Positions 18,744 to 27,444 of a stretch of DNA of 57,611 nucleotides are shown here, in pieces; position 1 is the first letter of the stretch; each line of letters starts with the position of its first letter. The notes beneath the pieces are model-generated. The model searched no databases and had not been told where the DNA came from. It worked only from the letters and a program-made list of their open reading frames with translations. The DNA is from DATFGK01 sp046712825 (GTDB lineage Bacteria > Actinomycetota > AC-67): positions 1-57,611 of the forward strand of contig JBKKCR010000172.1 of assembly GCA_046712825.1 (NCBI GenBank). Reading direction: 5' to 3'. The position numbers were made by a program, and so were the translations under genes.

Positions 18744-20039
18744 CTACTTGAGGAATCCCTCGTAATGCCGCATCAACAGCTGCGATTCCAGTTGCTTCAT
18801 AGTTTCCAAGCCGACGCCGACGACGATGAGCACCGCCGTCCCTCCGAACGGGAACGCACTGATGTCCCAGATGCCCTGCACGATGAAGGGCAAGACGGCG
18901 ATCGAGGCTAGGAAGAAGGACCCGGGCAGCGTGATACGCGTGAGGATGTGGTCGAGGTACTCGGCCGTCGGACGTCCGGGACGGATACCGGGGATGAACC
19001 CTCCGTACTTCTTCATGTTATCGGCAACGTCCACGGGGTTGAACGTGATCGCGGTGTAGAAGTACGTGAAGAAGATGATGAGCATGAAGTACGTGATGAT
19101 GTAGAGCGGGTGACTTCCCGTAGCGAGGTTGGTTTCGACCCATTGCTTGAAGCCCTCGTTCTGCACGATCGTCGCCGCCAAGACCGGCAGGTAAAGCAAC
19201 GACGACGCGAAGATGATCGGGATGACGCCGGCCTGGTTCACCTTGAGGGGGATGTAGGTCGAGGAGCCACCGTACAGCTTCCGTCCCACCACACGTTTCG
19301 CGTATTGAACCGGGATCCTTCGTTGTGCCTGTTCGACCAGCACGACCGCGACGACGATGCCGATCCCGAGCGCCGCGATCACCGCCGTCTTCACCCCGCC
19401 GGCCTGCGCGTAGATGGCGGCGCTCTCGGCCGGGAAGCGGGAGATGATGGACGAGAAGATCAGGATCGACATCCCGTTCCCGATACCGCGCTGGGTGATC
19501 AGCTCGCCGAGCCACATGATCATCGCCGTCCCGGCGGTGAGCGTCAGCACGACCAGGAACGTCTTGCCGGCGGTCAGGTCGGGGAAGAAGTCGCGGATCG
19601 GCTGGCCTCCCGCGCTGAAAAGCCGTCCTGAGTTCGCGGTGACGACGATGCCGAGCGACTGCAGCAGGGCCAGTACCACGGTCATGTAGCGCGTGTACTG
19701 CGTGATCTTCTTCTGCCCCTGCTCGCCCTCCTTGGCGTACGCCTCGAGCCGGGGGATCACGACGGTCAGCAGCTGCATGATGATCGAGGACGTGATGTAC
19801 GGCATGATCCCGAGCGCGAAGATCGCGAAGTTGGTGAGCGCGCCGCCCGAGAACAGGTTGATGAGGCCGTAGATTCCGCCCTGTGCCGCCTCGCGCTGGA
19901 CCTCCTCCACCTTGTTGAAGTCGATGCCCGGGAGCGGGATATGGGAGCCGAGGCGGTAGACCGCGATGATGGCCAGCGTGAACAGGATCTTCTTGCGAAG
20001 GTCCGGGATCTTGAAGGCGTTCCGGAAGGCACTGAGCAC
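18744..20039 (-). CDS. secY: Protein translocase subunit SecY
   Basis: A 431-residue channel protein of the Sec translocon with about ten transmembrane helices. The N-terminus has KILFTLAIIAVYRLGSHIPLPGID, and the cytoplasmic loop TAEYLDHILTRITLPGS is conserved. The GTG start at 20039 overlaps the rplO TAG (TAGTG). Its partner SecE is encoded at 49384-49686. Confidence 0.96.
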   Translation of the reverse strand: MLSAFRNAFKIPDLRKKILFTLAIIAVYRLGSHIPLPGIDFNKVEEVQREAAQGGIYGLINLFSGGALTNFAIFALGIMPYITSSIIMQLLTVVIPRLEAYAKEGEQGQKKITQYTRYMTVVLALLQSLGIVVTANSGRLFSAGGQPIRDFFPDLTAGKTFLVVLTLTAGTAMIMWLGELITQRGIGNGMSILIFSSIISRFPAESAAIYAQAGGVKTAVIAALGIGIVVAVVLVEQAQRRIPVQYAKRVVGRKLYGGSSTYIPLKVNQAGVIPIIFASSLLYLPVLAATIVQNEGFKQWVETNLATGSHPLYIITYFMLIIFFTYFYTAITFNPVDVADNMKKYGGFIPGIRPGRPTAEYLDHILTRITLPGSFFLASIAVLPFIVQGIWDISAFPFGGTAVLIVVGVGLETMKQLESQLLMRHYEGFLK

Positions 20040-20476
20040 TAGATGACCTCCGCCTGACCTCCGGCTTGCTCGATCTTCGCTCGAGCACTCGCCGAGAACG
20101 CATGTGCACGCACGGTCAACTGGGTCGAAAGCTCGCCGCGCCCCAATATCTTGACAGGCGCCCGGCGCTTACGCACGAGCCCGCGATCCGCCAGCGCAGC
20201 CGGGTCGACCACGGCACCAGTTTCGAAGGCGTTGAGCCGCTCCACGTTCACCGGGGAGAACTCCACGCGGTTCCGGTTGACGAAGCCGCCGAGCTTGGGG
20301 AGCCGGCGCTGCAAAGGCATCTGACCGCCCTCGAAGCCGCGCGGCAACGTGTTGCGGGCGTATGTTCCCTTAGAGCCGCGGCCCGAGGTCTTGCCCTTGC
20401 CGGACCCGGTCCCCCGGCCGACGCGCGTGCGCTTGCGATGCGCGCCCGGTGCCGGCTTCAGATGATGAAGCTTCAC
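20039..20476 (-). CDS. rplO: 50S ribosomal protein L15
   Basis: A 145-residue L15. It starts MKLHHLKPAPGAHRKRTRVGRG, has the glycine-rich GTGSGKGKTSGRGSKG segment and FEGGQMPLQRRLPKLGGF, and ends with an acidic-hydrophobic tail. Position between rpmD and secY is standard. Confidence 0.96.
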   Translation of the reverse strand: MKLHHLKPAPGAHRKRTRVGRGTGSGKGKTSGRGSKGTYARNTLPRGFEGGQMPLQRRLPKLGGFVNRNRVEFSPVNVERLNAFETGAVVDPAALADRGLVRKRRAPVKILGRGELSTQLTVRAHAFSASARAKIEQAGGQAEVI

Positions 20477-20480
20477 GTGC

Positions 20481-20660
20481 CTACGCCTCCTCGACCGTCA
20501 CGAGATGCAAAACCTTCTTGAGCATGCCTCGCACCTCGGGACGATCGTCGCGGACCACCGACTGTCGGATCTTCTTGAGCCCGAGCGAACGAACCGTGGC
20601 TCGCTGGTCCTGCGTGGTGCCCACGAGCCCGCGTACGAGCGTGATCTTCAATGCCGTCAC
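20481..20660 (-). CDS. rpmD: 50S ribosomal protein L30
   Basis: A 59-residue L30 from GTG 20660, beginning VTALKITLVRGLVGTTQDQR and including LGLKKIRQSVV. The frame is open upstream but only this part is L30. The GTG overlaps the rpsE TGA (GTGA), so translation is probably coupled. Confidence 0.94.
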   Translation of the reverse strand: MTALKITLVRGLVGTTQDQRATVRSLGLKKIRQSVVRDDRPEVRGMLKKVLHLVTVEEA

Positions 20661-21223
20661 GACCCATCCCCGTCCTTGCCGAGGACGGCCTCGAGGAGTC
20701 GGCGGGGCGCAACGTGGTCGAGCGGCAGATCGCGGATGCGCGCGACGTCCTGCGGGCTGCGGAGCTCCTTCAACCCGGCGACAGCCGCGTGAACCATGTT
20801 GATCGGGTTCTCGCTGCCGAGCGACTTGGACAGCACATCCGCGATACCGGCGCACTCCATCACCGCGCGCACCGGCCCACCGGCGATGACCCCGGTACCC
20901 GGCGCCGCGGGCTTGAGGAGCACACGACCCGCTCCGGCGATCCCCATAACCTCGTGCGGAAGCGTCGTCCCCACCATCGGGACGGAGAACATGGAGCGCT
21001 TGGCGATGTCGACGCCCTTCTGGATCGCCAGAGGAACCTCTTTGGCCTTGCCGTAGCCGACGCCGACGCGGCCCGAACCATCACCGACCACCACGAGCGC
21101 GGTGAACGAGAACCGCCGGCCACCCTTGACCACCTTGGCCACACGGTTGATCGAAACCACTCGCTCCTCGAGCTGTGGCTTGCCGGCCTCCTCGGGCCCA
21201 CCAGATCTGCGTCGTTCGACCAC
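20657..21223 (-). CDS. rpsE: 30S ribosomal protein S5
   Basis: A 188-residue S5 with GTG start at 21223, preceded by GGAGG seven bases upstream. EERVVSINRVAKVVKGGRRF is the N-terminal double-stranded RNA-binding domain; GTGVIAGGPVRAVMECAGI belongs to the C-terminal domain. S5 takes part in decoding fidelity. Confidence 0.96.
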   Translation of the reverse strand: MVERRRSGGPEEAGKPQLEERVVSINRVAKVVKGGRRFSFTALVVVGDGSGRVGVGYGKAKEVPLAIQKGVDIAKRSMFSVPMVGTTLPHEVMGIAGAGRVLLKPAAPGTGVIAGGPVRAVMECAGIADVLSKSLGSENPINMVHAAVAGLKELRSPQDVARIRDLPLDHVAPRRLLEAVLGKDGDGS

Positions 21224-21235
21224 TCCATCGCCTCC

Positions 21236-21592
21236 CTAGAACTTCAATCCCGACTCGCGAGCCCCGTCGGCCAGCTCGGCGACCCGGCCGTGATACAGAC
21301 GGCCGCCCCGGTCGAGCACCGCCGCTTGCACGCCACGCTCCACGGCGCGGCGGCCGAGCAACTGCCCCACCTTGCGCGCGACATCTTTCTTGGCGCCGCC
21401 GGCGCGTGCGTCGGCGTCCAAGCTCGACGCGGCGACCAGGGTGCGGCCGTCGACGTCGTTGATCAGCTGCGCGTAGATGTGCTTGTTCGAACGGAACACC
21501 GCGATGCGCGGCCGCTCCTCGGTCCCCCGGATGTGCTTTCGCACCCGCAGGTGACGCTTGCGGCGCGCCTCGAACCTGCGTTTCGCGTCCAC
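21236..21592 (-). CDS. rplR: 50S ribosomal protein L18
   Basis: A 118-residue 5S-rRNA-binding L18. RRKRHLRVRKHIRGTEERPRIAVFRSN (start of the conserved core) and the C-terminal FDRGGRLYHGRV-like segment (here LDRGGRLYHGRVAELADGARE) are diagnostic. Its ATG overlaps the rplF stop by one base. Confidence 0.96.
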   Translation of the reverse strand: MDAKRRFEARRKRHLRVRKHIRGTEERPRIAVFRSNKHIYAQLINDVDGRTLVAASSLDADARAGGAKKDVARKVGQLLGRRAVERGVQAAVLDRGGRLYHGRVAELADGARESGLKF

Positions 21593-22131
21593 TACGCCTT
21601 CCCTGCCTTCCCGGCCTTCTTGCGAACGTATTCGCCCTGGTACCGGATGCCCTTGCCCTTGTACGGGTCGGGCTTGCGGATGGCCCGGATGTTGGCTGCC
21701 ACCTGACCGACCGCTTGCTTGTCGGTCCCGCTGACGATGATCCGATTGGGCTGCGGAACCTCGAACGTGATCCCGGTCGGCGCCTCCACGATCACCGCAT
21801 GCGAGTACCCGACGGCGATCTCGAGTGTCGTACCCTTCAGGGCCGCGCGATAGCCGACGCCCTGGATCTCGAGCGTCCTGGTGTAGCCGTTGGTGACCCC
21901 CTCGACCATGTTCGCGATCAAGCTGCGCGTCAGTCCGTGCAGGGCGCGGTGCAGGCTCTCGTCCGTCGGCCGCGATACGACGACGTTGCCGTCGGCGATC
22001 GCAACGGACATGGCCGGATGGAGCTCGAGGGCCAGCGAACCCTTCGCGCCCTTCACCGAGACGCGACTATCGGCAACCTGAACCTCGACCCCTGACGGGA
22101 TCGGGATCGGCTGCTTTCCGATTCGACTCAT
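21592..22131 (-). CDS. rplF: 50S ribosomal protein L6
   Basis: A 179-residue L6 with two repeats of the L6 fold. MSRIGKQPIPIPSGVEV opens the first, and PDPYKGKGIRYQGEYVRKKAGK closes the second. It follows rpsH by 7 bases. Confidence 0.97.
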   Translation of the reverse strand: MSRIGKQPIPIPSGVEVQVADSRVSVKGAKGSLALELHPAMSVAIADGNVVVSRPTDESLHRALHGLTRSLIANMVEGVTNGYTRTLEIQGVGYRAALKGTTLEIAVGYSHAVIVEAPTGITFEVPQPNRIIVSGTDKQAVGQVAANIRAIRKPDPYKGKGIRYQGEYVRKKAGKAGKA

Positions 22132-22138
22132 CTCATCC

Positions 22139-22537
22139 TCACCAAACGTAGGCGAGCACCTCGCCGCCGATGCGAGCCTTGTGGGCCTGCCGATCGGTGA
22201 CGAGTCCGTTGGACGTCGAGATGATCGCGATGCCCAGGCCGCCGAGCACGCGTGGGATCGAGTCCCGCTGCGCGTACACCCGGAGGCCGGGCTTCGAGAT
22301 CCGCTTCAAGCCGGCGATCGTGCGCTCGCGGTTCGGCCCGTACTTGAGCACGATCTTCAGCACCGGGCCCAACTCGCCGCGCTCGATCCCGAACTCCTGG
22401 ATGTAACCCTCACGCTTCAAGATGTCGGCGATGCCGAGCTTGATCTTCGAAGACGGCATCGTGACATCTTCCTTGTGCGCCGTCGTCGCGTTCCGGATCC
22501 GCGCCAACATGTCCGCGATCGGGTCTGTCATCGTCAT
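22139..22537 (-). CDS. rpsH: 30S ribosomal protein S8
   Basis: A 132-residue S8. I choose ATG 22537 (MTMTDPIADMLARIRNA), which has a GGTGAT element six bases upstream; ATG 22531 is the alternative. The C-terminal RVLGGLGIAIISTSNGLVTD-like segment and GEVLAYVW end are conserved. In E. coli S8 represses the spc operon; I see no obvious copy of its target here. Confidence 0.95.
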   Translation of the reverse strand: MTMTDPIADMLARIRNATTAHKEDVTMPSSKIKLGIADILKREGYIQEFGIERGELGPVLKIVLKYGPNRERTIAGLKRISKPGLRVYAQRDSIPRVLGGLGIAIISTSNGLVTDRQAHKARIGGEVLAYVW

Positions 22538-22544
22538 CCGGAGA

Positions 22545-22730
22545 TCACCAACTTGCCTTCGTGATGCCGGGCAGCTCGCCGGCGTGCGCAAGCTGTCGCA
22601 TGCAAATCCGGCAGAGTCCGAACTTCCGGTAGTACGCGCGGGGACGACCGCAGCGCTTGCAGCGGTTGTACGCGCGGGCCTTGAACTTCGCCGGTCGTTG
22701 CTGCTTGATGACCAAACACTTCTTTGCCAT
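22545..22730 (-). CDS. rpsN: 30S ribosomal protein S14, type Z
   Basis: A 61-residue short S14 with four zinc cysteines: Cys24, Cys27, Cys40 and Cys43 (CKRC and CRIC). It is the zinc-dependent form common in Actinobacteria and Firmicutes. No zinc-independent paralogue is in the window. Confidence 0.96.
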   Translation of the reverse strand: MAKKCLVIKQQRPAKFKARAYNRCKRCGRPRAYYRKFGLCRICMRQLAHAGELPGITKASW

Positions 22731-22733
22731 GCC

Positions 22734-23300
22734 TTACTCCTTGAAGGGGAACCCGAGCGCCTTGAGCAGCGCGCGGGCGGCCCCGTCGTCCTGTGCCGTC
22801 GTTACCACGGTGATGTGCATCCCTCGAACCTTTGAAACAGAGTCGTAGTCCACTTCCGGGAACACGAGCTGCTCGGTGAGCCCGAGCGAGTAGTTCCCGC
22901 GGCCGTCGAACGTCGCCGATAGTCCGCGGAAGTCGCGGATCCTCGGCAGGGCAAGGGTGAGAAGCCGGTCGAGGAACTCCCACATGCGGTCCCCACGAAG
23001 GGTGACCTTGGTGCCGATCGCTTGGCCCTCGCGGAGCTTGAACCCCGCGATCGACTTCCGCGCTTTCGTCACGATCGGCTTCTGCCCCGCGATGACGGTG
23101 AGATCCCCGACGGCGCCCTCGAGCAGCTTGCCGTCCTTGATCGCCTCACCGACACCCATGTTGAGCACGATCTTCTCGAGCCGCGGCACCTGCATGACGT
23201 TGGCGTAGCCGAGGTCGCCTTTCAGCTGCGGGACGAGCTCCTCCCGGTAGCGCTTCTTCAGGCGCGGGATCTCTTTAACTGCCGCCTCTGCCTGGGCCAT
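22734..23300 (-). CDS. rplE: 50S ribosomal protein L5
   Basis: A 188-residue L5, a 5S rRNA binder that contacts P-site tRNA. Diagnostic parts are NVMQVPRLEKIVLNMGVGEA and TKARKSIAGFKLREGQAIG. I use ATG 23300, which overlaps the rplX TGA; a GTG one codon earlier is possible. Confidence 0.96.
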   Translation of the reverse strand: MAQAEAAVKEIPRLKKRYREELVPQLKGDLGYANVMQVPRLEKIVLNMGVGEAIKDGKLLEGAVGDLTVIAGQKPIVTKARKSIAGFKLREGQAIGTKVTLRGDRMWEFLDRLLTLALPRIRDFRGLSATFDGRGNYSLGLTEQLVFPEVDYDSVSKVRGMHITVVTTAQDDGAARALLKALGFPFKE

Positions 23301-23635
23301 CACACCTCACTCCCACACTTGCGGCACACGCGCCTTTTCGAGCCGTCTTCGTCCACGTCCCAGCCGACCCGGGCCCTGCCTCGGCACGAGTCGGTGTTGC
23401 AGACCAGCGCCACCGCCGAGATCTGGACCGGCATCTCCTTGGTTACGATGCCGCCCGTCATCCCCTGACGGCCGCGCTGTTGCCGCAGCGGCTCGTGGCG
23501 CTTCACCTGATTGACGCCCTCGATCATGACCTTGCGGGTTTTCGGCCAGGTACGAACCACGCGTCCGGTCTTCCCGCGGTCCTTGCCCGAAAGCACGATC
23601 ACCTCGTCGCCCTTGCGGATGTGCAAGCTCTGCAT
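23300..23635 (-). CDS. rplX: 50S ribosomal protein L24
   Basis: A 111-residue L24. The KOW motif is KGDEVIVLSGKDRGKTGRV near the N-terminus. The C-terminal half holds four cysteines (CNTDSC and CRKCG), a small zinc-ribbon-like tail seen in many L24 proteins. It starts the base after the rplN stop region. Confidence 0.95.
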   Translation of the reverse strand: MQSLHIRKGDEVIVLSGKDRGKTGRVVRTWPKTRKVMIEGVNQVKRHEPLRQQRGRQGMTGGIVTKEMPVQISAVALVCNTDSCRGRARVGWDVDEDGSKRRVCRKCGSEV

Positions 23636-24004
23636 CTACAGCACCTCCGGAGCGAGAGAGATGATCTTCATGAACTTCTTCTCACGCAGCTCGCGAGCAA
23701 CCGGCCCGAAGATACGGGTGCCCCGCGGGTTCTGCTGTTCGTTGATTAGCACCGCGGCGTTCTCGTCGAAACGGATATACGAGCCGTCCGGCCGCCGGCG
23801 CTCTTTCGCGGTACGCACCACAACGGCCTTAACGACCTCACCCTTCTTGACCGGAGCGCCGGGAAGCGCGTCCTTGACGGTCGCGACGATGATGTCGCCG
23901 ATCCCGGCGTAACGCCGGCCCGACCCGCCGAGCACGCGGATGCAAAGGATCTCCTTGGCGCCCGTGTTATCGGCCACCTTCAGTCGCGACTCTTGCTGGA
24001 TCAT
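23636..24004 (-). CDS. rplN: 50S ribosomal protein L14
   Basis: A 122-residue L14. MIQQESRLKVADNTGAKEI and RGTRIFGPVARELREKKFMKI are near-invariant in the family. It is the first gene of the classical spc operon, here running on directly from rpsQ with a 3-base gap. Confidence 0.97.
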   Translation of the reverse strand: MIQQESRLKVADNTGAKEILCIRVLGGSGRRYAGIGDIIVATVKDALPGAPVKKGEVVKAVVVRTAKERRRPDGSYIRFDENAAVLINEQQNPRGTRIFGPVARELREKKFMKIISLAPEVL

Positions 24005-24007
24005 CTG

Positions 24008-24280
24008 TTACTTCGCCTTCTCGAGGATTTCCTGGACACGCCAGCGCTTGGTCTTCGACAACGGTCGCGTCTCGGCGATCCGGACGCGATCCCCGATGCC
24101 GCACGCGTTCGTCTCGTCGTGTGCGCGGTACTTCGTCATCCGGCGGAGGATCTTGCCGTACAGGTGATGCCGGGTCGTGTCGCGCACGACGACGACCACC
24201 GTCTTGTCCATCTTGTCGGACACGACGACACCGACGCGCGTCTTGCGGCGTCCCCGCTCCTTCACCGTGCTCTCCGCCAT
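24008..24280 (-). CDS. rpsQ: 30S ribosomal protein S17
   Basis: A 90-residue S17. RKTRVGVVVSDKMDKTVVV opens the OB fold and HDETNACGIGDRVRIAETRPLSK is the conserved loop. ATG 24280 overlaps the rpmC stop (TGATG); a TTG one codon upstream is the alternative. Confidence 0.96.
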   Translation of the reverse strand: MAESTVKERGRRKTRVGVVVSDKMDKTVVVVVRDTTRHHLYGKILRRMTKYRAHDETNACGIGDRVRIAETRPLSKTKRWRVQEILEKAK

Positions 24281-24516
24281 CAAGCCTCCTCGGCGCCGGC
24301 GATCGCCTGCGCTTCGAGCTCCTCGAGCTCGCGTTCACGCATGAGCGTCAGGATCCGCGCGACCTGCTTGCGCACCACTTTGATCTGCATCGGGTTGTCC
24401 AACTGTCCGGTAACGAGCTGGAAGCGAAGGTTGAAAAGCTCCTCCTTCGCCTCGACAAGCTTTGTTTCCAGCTCGTCCTCGGCAGTATCCCGAAGCTTGT
24501 CGGCCTCTTTGGACAT
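24280..24516 (-). CDS. rpmC: 50S ribosomal protein L29
   Basis: A 78-residue L29 forming a two-helix hairpin: EELFNLRFQLVTGQLDNPMQ and KVVRKQVARILTLMRERE are the conserved segments. L29 lies at the peptide exit, where trigger factor and SRP dock. The C-terminal dozen residues (acidic, Ala-rich) exceed the E. coli length. Confidence 0.95.
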   Translation of the reverse strand: MSKEADKLRDTAEDELETKLVEAKEELFNLRFQLVTGQLDNPMQIKVVRKQVARILTLMRERELEELEAQAIAGAEEA

Positions 24517-24933
24517 CTATTCGCCTTCTTCCCGGCTCACGAAGCGGGTCTTGATCGGAAGCTTGTGCGCCGCGAGCCGCAATGCCTCGCGGGCCTGACC
24601 TTCGTCGACGCCCGCCAGCTCGAACATCACGCGTCCCGGCTTGACGACGCAGACCCAGTACTCGGGGTTTCCCTTCCCGGATCCCATGCGCGTCTCGGCG
24701 GCCTTCTTCGTGAAGGGCTTGTCGGGGAAGATGTTGACCCACACCTTCCCACCGCGCTTGATGTGCCGGGTCATCGCAACACGCGCCGCCTCGATCTGGC
24801 GGTTCGTGATCCACGCGGGCTCCATCGCCTGAAGGCCGTAGTCGCCGAAATGCACCTGCACGCCGCCCTTCGCCTTCCCGCGCATTCGGCCGCGGTGCTG
24901 CTTCCGGTACTTGGTCTTCTTCGGGGAGAGCAT
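24517..24933 (-). CDS. rplP: 50S ribosomal protein L16
   Basis: A 138-residue L16. MLSPKKTKYRKQHRGRMRGKAKGG and GGKVWVNIFPDKPFTKKAAETRMGSGKG are hallmarks. L16 shapes the A-site of the 50S subunit. Its ATG overlaps the rpsC TGA. Confidence 0.97.
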   Translation of the reverse strand: MLSPKKTKYRKQHRGRMRGKAKGGVQVHFGDYGLQAMEPAWITNRQIEAARVAMTRHIKRGGKVWVNIFPDKPFTKKAAETRMGSGKGNPEYWVCVVKPGRVMFELAGVDEGQAREALRLAAHKLPIKTRFVSREEGE

Positions 24934-25946
24934 CAGACATCTCCCTCCGCGCCACCGGGTGCCGTCGGAGCCTCGGGAGCTTCGGGCGTGGCAGGCGATT
25001 CGGGAGCAGCAGTCGCAGCCTCGGGCGCAGCCTGCGGAGCCTCGGGGGCTGCCGGAGTCTCGGGCGCAGCCGATGCAGGCGCAGTCGACACGACCTCGGG
25101 TGCGACGGCCTCGGTCGCGTCGGCGGGCGCCACCGCATCGGCGGGCGCCACCGCATCGGCCGGCTTCGGGCCACGAGGCGACTTCCCTTGACCGGACGGC
25201 GAACGCGTAGCGCCGGAGCCGCGCCGCGGCCTGACCGTGGGGGCGACGATCTCCCCGGCAGCCGCCGCGCGAGCGCGAGCGCGTGCGAGCTCCGCTTCTT
25301 TCTCTTCACGCGACGGCGCGACATCACCCTTGTAGATCCACACCTTGACGCCGATCCGGCCGAAGGTCGTCTTCGCCTCGCGGAAGCCGTAGTCGATGTC
25401 CGCGCGGATCGTGTGGAGTGGGACGCGACCCTCCCGATACCACTCGCTGCGAGACATCTCCGAACCACCCAGGCGGCCGCCGACCTGAACCCGGATGCCC
25501 TTGGCGCCGCCGCGCATCGTCGTCTGCACGCCGCGACGCATCGCCCGGCGGAAAGAAACGCGACCGGCGAGCTGCTCCGCGATGCCTTGCGCGACGAGCG
25601 GCGCCTCGAGCTCCGGCTGCTTCAGCTCGATGACGTTGAGCTGAACGTTGTCCTTACCGGTCATCTTGCGCAGCTCGTCTCGGATCCGGTCGACCTCGAC
25701 CCCGCGGCGGCCGATCACGATGCCCGGCCGTGCGGTGTAGATATCGACCTGGAGCCGGTCGCCCTTACGTTCGATGTCGATCCGAGCGACGCCGGCATGC
25801 GCGAGGCTGTCGTGCAGGTTCTTGCGGATCTTGAGGTCCTCCTGCAACCACGGGAGGTACTGCTTGTCCGCGTACCAACGCGACCGCCATTCGTAGTTCG
25901 GGTTGGACCCGAGCCGGAACCCGTACGGGTTAATCTTCTGACCCAC
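24933..25946 (-). CDS. rpsC: 30S ribosomal protein S3 with long Ala/Pro/Glu-rich tail
   Basis: A 337-residue S3 read from GTG 25946 (VGQKINPYGFRLGS); GGAGGG lies five bases upstream. The start lies inside the end of rplV (17-base overlap). The KH domain carries IVIGRRG at 76-82, and the conserved core ends near IYKGDVAPSR (204-212). About 125 residues follow: a basic linker and then a low-complexity segment of Ala, Pro and Glu with ADAVAP repeats. E. coli S3 has 233 residues, and actinobacterial ones are often longer, but this tail is large. S3 borders the mRNA entry channel and helps unwind mRNA. Confidence 0.95.
   Translation of the reverse strand: MGQKINPYGFRLGSNPNYEWRSRWYADKQYLPWLQEDLKIRKNLHDSLAHAGVARIDIERKGDRLQVDIYTARPGIVIGRRGVEVDRIRDELRKMTGKDNVQLNVIELKQPELEAPLVAQGIAEQLAGRVSFRRAMRRGVQTTMRGGAKGIRVQVGGRLGGSEMSRSEWYREGRVPLHTIRADIDYGFREAKTTFGRIGVKVWIYKGDVAPSREEKEAELARARARAAAAGEIVAPTVRPRRGSGATRSPSGQGKSPRGPKPADAVAPADAVAPADATEAVAPEVVSTAPASAAPETPAAPEAPQAAPEAATAAPESPATPEAPEAPTAPGGAEGDV
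25120..25155 (-). repeat. Two exact 18-bp tandem copies inside the rpsC tail
   Basis: Two perfect 18-base units (25120-25137 and 25138-25155) encode ADAVAP twice in the S3 tail, and a third, diverged unit follows. The pattern fits slippage-driven growth of a low-complexity extension. Confidence 0.85.
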
Positions 25947-26304
25947 GCGAGCCCTCCCTCGGTTGCACAACGATCGTGATGTGAGTGGTGCGCTTCCGGA
26001 TCCGTGTTGCGCGGCCCTGCGCCCGTGGCCGCCAGCGCTTCAGCGTCGGCCCTTCGTCCGCCCAGCAGCGCGTCACGAAAAGCGTGTCCGCAGGGACGCG
26101 CAGCGTCTGCTCGGCGTTGGCGACGGCCGCGTTCAGGATCTTCGCGAGCTCGGGCGACGCCGCGCGCGGCGTGAACGCCAGCACGCGTCGCGCCTCGTCC
26201 ACGTGTTTTCCGCGGATGAGGTTCAGCGTGTAGCGCACCTTGTATGGAGACATGCGCACGAACTTCGCGCTCGCGCGTGCCTCTCTCTCCTTCGCCTTCG
26301 CCAT
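25930..26304 (-). CDS. rplV: 50S ribosomal protein L22
   Basis: A 124-residue L22. RMSPYKVRYTLNLIRGKHVDEA opens the core, and RWRPRAQGRATRIRKRTTHI forms the beta-hairpin that reaches into the exit tunnel. ATG 26304 overlaps the rpsS TGA; a GTG one codon earlier is the alternative. The last 17 bases overlap the start of rpsC. Confidence 0.96.
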   Translation of the reverse strand: MAKAKEREARASAKFVRMSPYKVRYTLNLIRGKHVDEARRVLAFTPRAASPELAKILNAAVANAEQTLRVPADTLFVTRCWADEGPTLKRWRPRAQGRATRIRKRTTHITIVVQPREGSRGSED

Positions 26305-26597
26305 CACTTCTTGCCCGGTCCGGTGGCCTTCTCGGCCGCGTGATGCCCGTGGGAGCGGAACGTCCGCGTCGGCGCGAACTCTCCGAGCTTGTGCCCCACC
26401 ATGCTCTCGGTGACGTAGACGGGGACGTGCTTACGGCCGTCGTGGACCGCGATCGTCAGCCCCACCATGTCGGGGATGATCGTCGAGCGCCGCGACCACG
26501 TCTTGATGACGCGCTTGTCGTTGCGCTTGAGCGCGAACTCCACCTTCTCGAGCAGGTGGTCGTCGATGAACGGCCCCTTCTTAAGACTGCGTGCCAT
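26304..26597 (-). CDS. rpsS: 30S ribosomal protein S19
   Basis: A 97-residue S19. MARSLKKGPFIDDHLLEKV and the GHKLGEFAPTRTFRSHGH segment are characteristic. S19 forms a head complex with S13. It follows rplB by 9 bases. Confidence 0.97.
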   Translation of the reverse strand: MARSLKKGPFIDDHLLEKVEFALKRNDKRVIKTWSRRSTIIPDMVGLTIAVHDGRKHVPVYVTESMVGHKLGEFAPTRTFRSHGHHAAEKATGPGKK

Positions 26598-26606
26598 CTC
26601 GCTCCC

Positions 26607-27440
26607 TTACTTCTTCTTCTTGCTCTTGCGACGCCGGACGATCAAACGGTCGGACCCCTTGCCCTTCTTGCGCGTCCGGCCTTCCTTCTTGCCCCAAGGG
26701 CTGGTCGGGTGACGACCGCCCGAGGACTTTCCTTCGCCGCCGCCCAGCGGGTGATCGACCGGGTTCATCGCCACGCCGCGGGTGATCGGACGGCGACCCT
26801 TCCACCGCGTGCGCCCGGCCTTGCCCCAGTTGATGAGCTCCCACTCCGCGTTGCCGACCTCTCCGACCGTCGCCCGGCACGTGGAGGGAACCAACCGGAT
26901 CTCGCCCGACGGCATGCGGAGGTGCGCGTACGCGCCTTCCTTGGCGAGCAGCTGCACGCTCGTCCCCGCGCTGCGAGCGATCTTCGCTCCCCCGCCCGGA
27001 CGCAATTCGACCGCGTGAACGATCGAGCCCACCGGGATGTTCTTGAGCGGCAGCGCGTTCCCGGGCTTGATGTCGACGCCCTCGCCCGACGCCACCACGT
27101 CTCCAACCGCGAGCTTGTCCGGCGCGATGATGTAGCGCTTCTCGCCGTCGCGGTAGTGGAGAAGTGCGATCCTAGCGTTGCGGTTGGGGTCGTACTCGAT
27201 CGATGCGACCTTGGCGGGAACCCCGTCCTTGTTGCGACGGAAGTCCACCATCCGGTAGCGGCGCTTGTTCCCTCCGCCTCGATGATACGCCGTGACCCGC
27301 CCGTGCGCGTTGCGGCCGCCGCTCGAGGGCCGGCTGCGCGTGAGCTTCTTCTCGGGACGCGAGCGGGTGACCTCGGAATAGTCGGACTGGCTCGCCCCAC
27401 GGCGTCCCGGGGTCGTCGGTTTGAACTTTCGGATCGCCAT
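26607..27440 (-). CDS. rplB: 50S ribosomal protein L2
   Basis: A 277-residue L2 starting MAIRKFKPTTPGRRGAS at ATG 27440; the frame is open for twelve more codons upstream but these overlap rplW. The peptidyl-transferase-proximal region GVAMNPVDHPLGGGEG holds the conserved histidine. The C-terminus is the basic RRRKSKKKK. Confidence 0.97.
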   Translation of the reverse strand: MAIRKFKPTTPGRRGASQSDYSEVTRSRPEKKLTRSRPSSGGRNAHGRVTAYHRGGGNKRRYRMVDFRRNKDGVPAKVASIEYDPNRNARIALLHYRDGEKRYIIAPDKLAVGDVVASGEGVDIKPGNALPLKNIPVGSIVHAVELRPGGGAKIARSAGTSVQLLAKEGAYAHLRMPSGEIRLVPSTCRATVGEVGNAEWELINWGKAGRTRWKGRRPITRGVAMNPVDHPLGGGEGKSSGGRHPTSPWGKKEGRTRKKGKGSDRLIVRRRKSKKKK

Positions 27441-27444
27441 CTCG

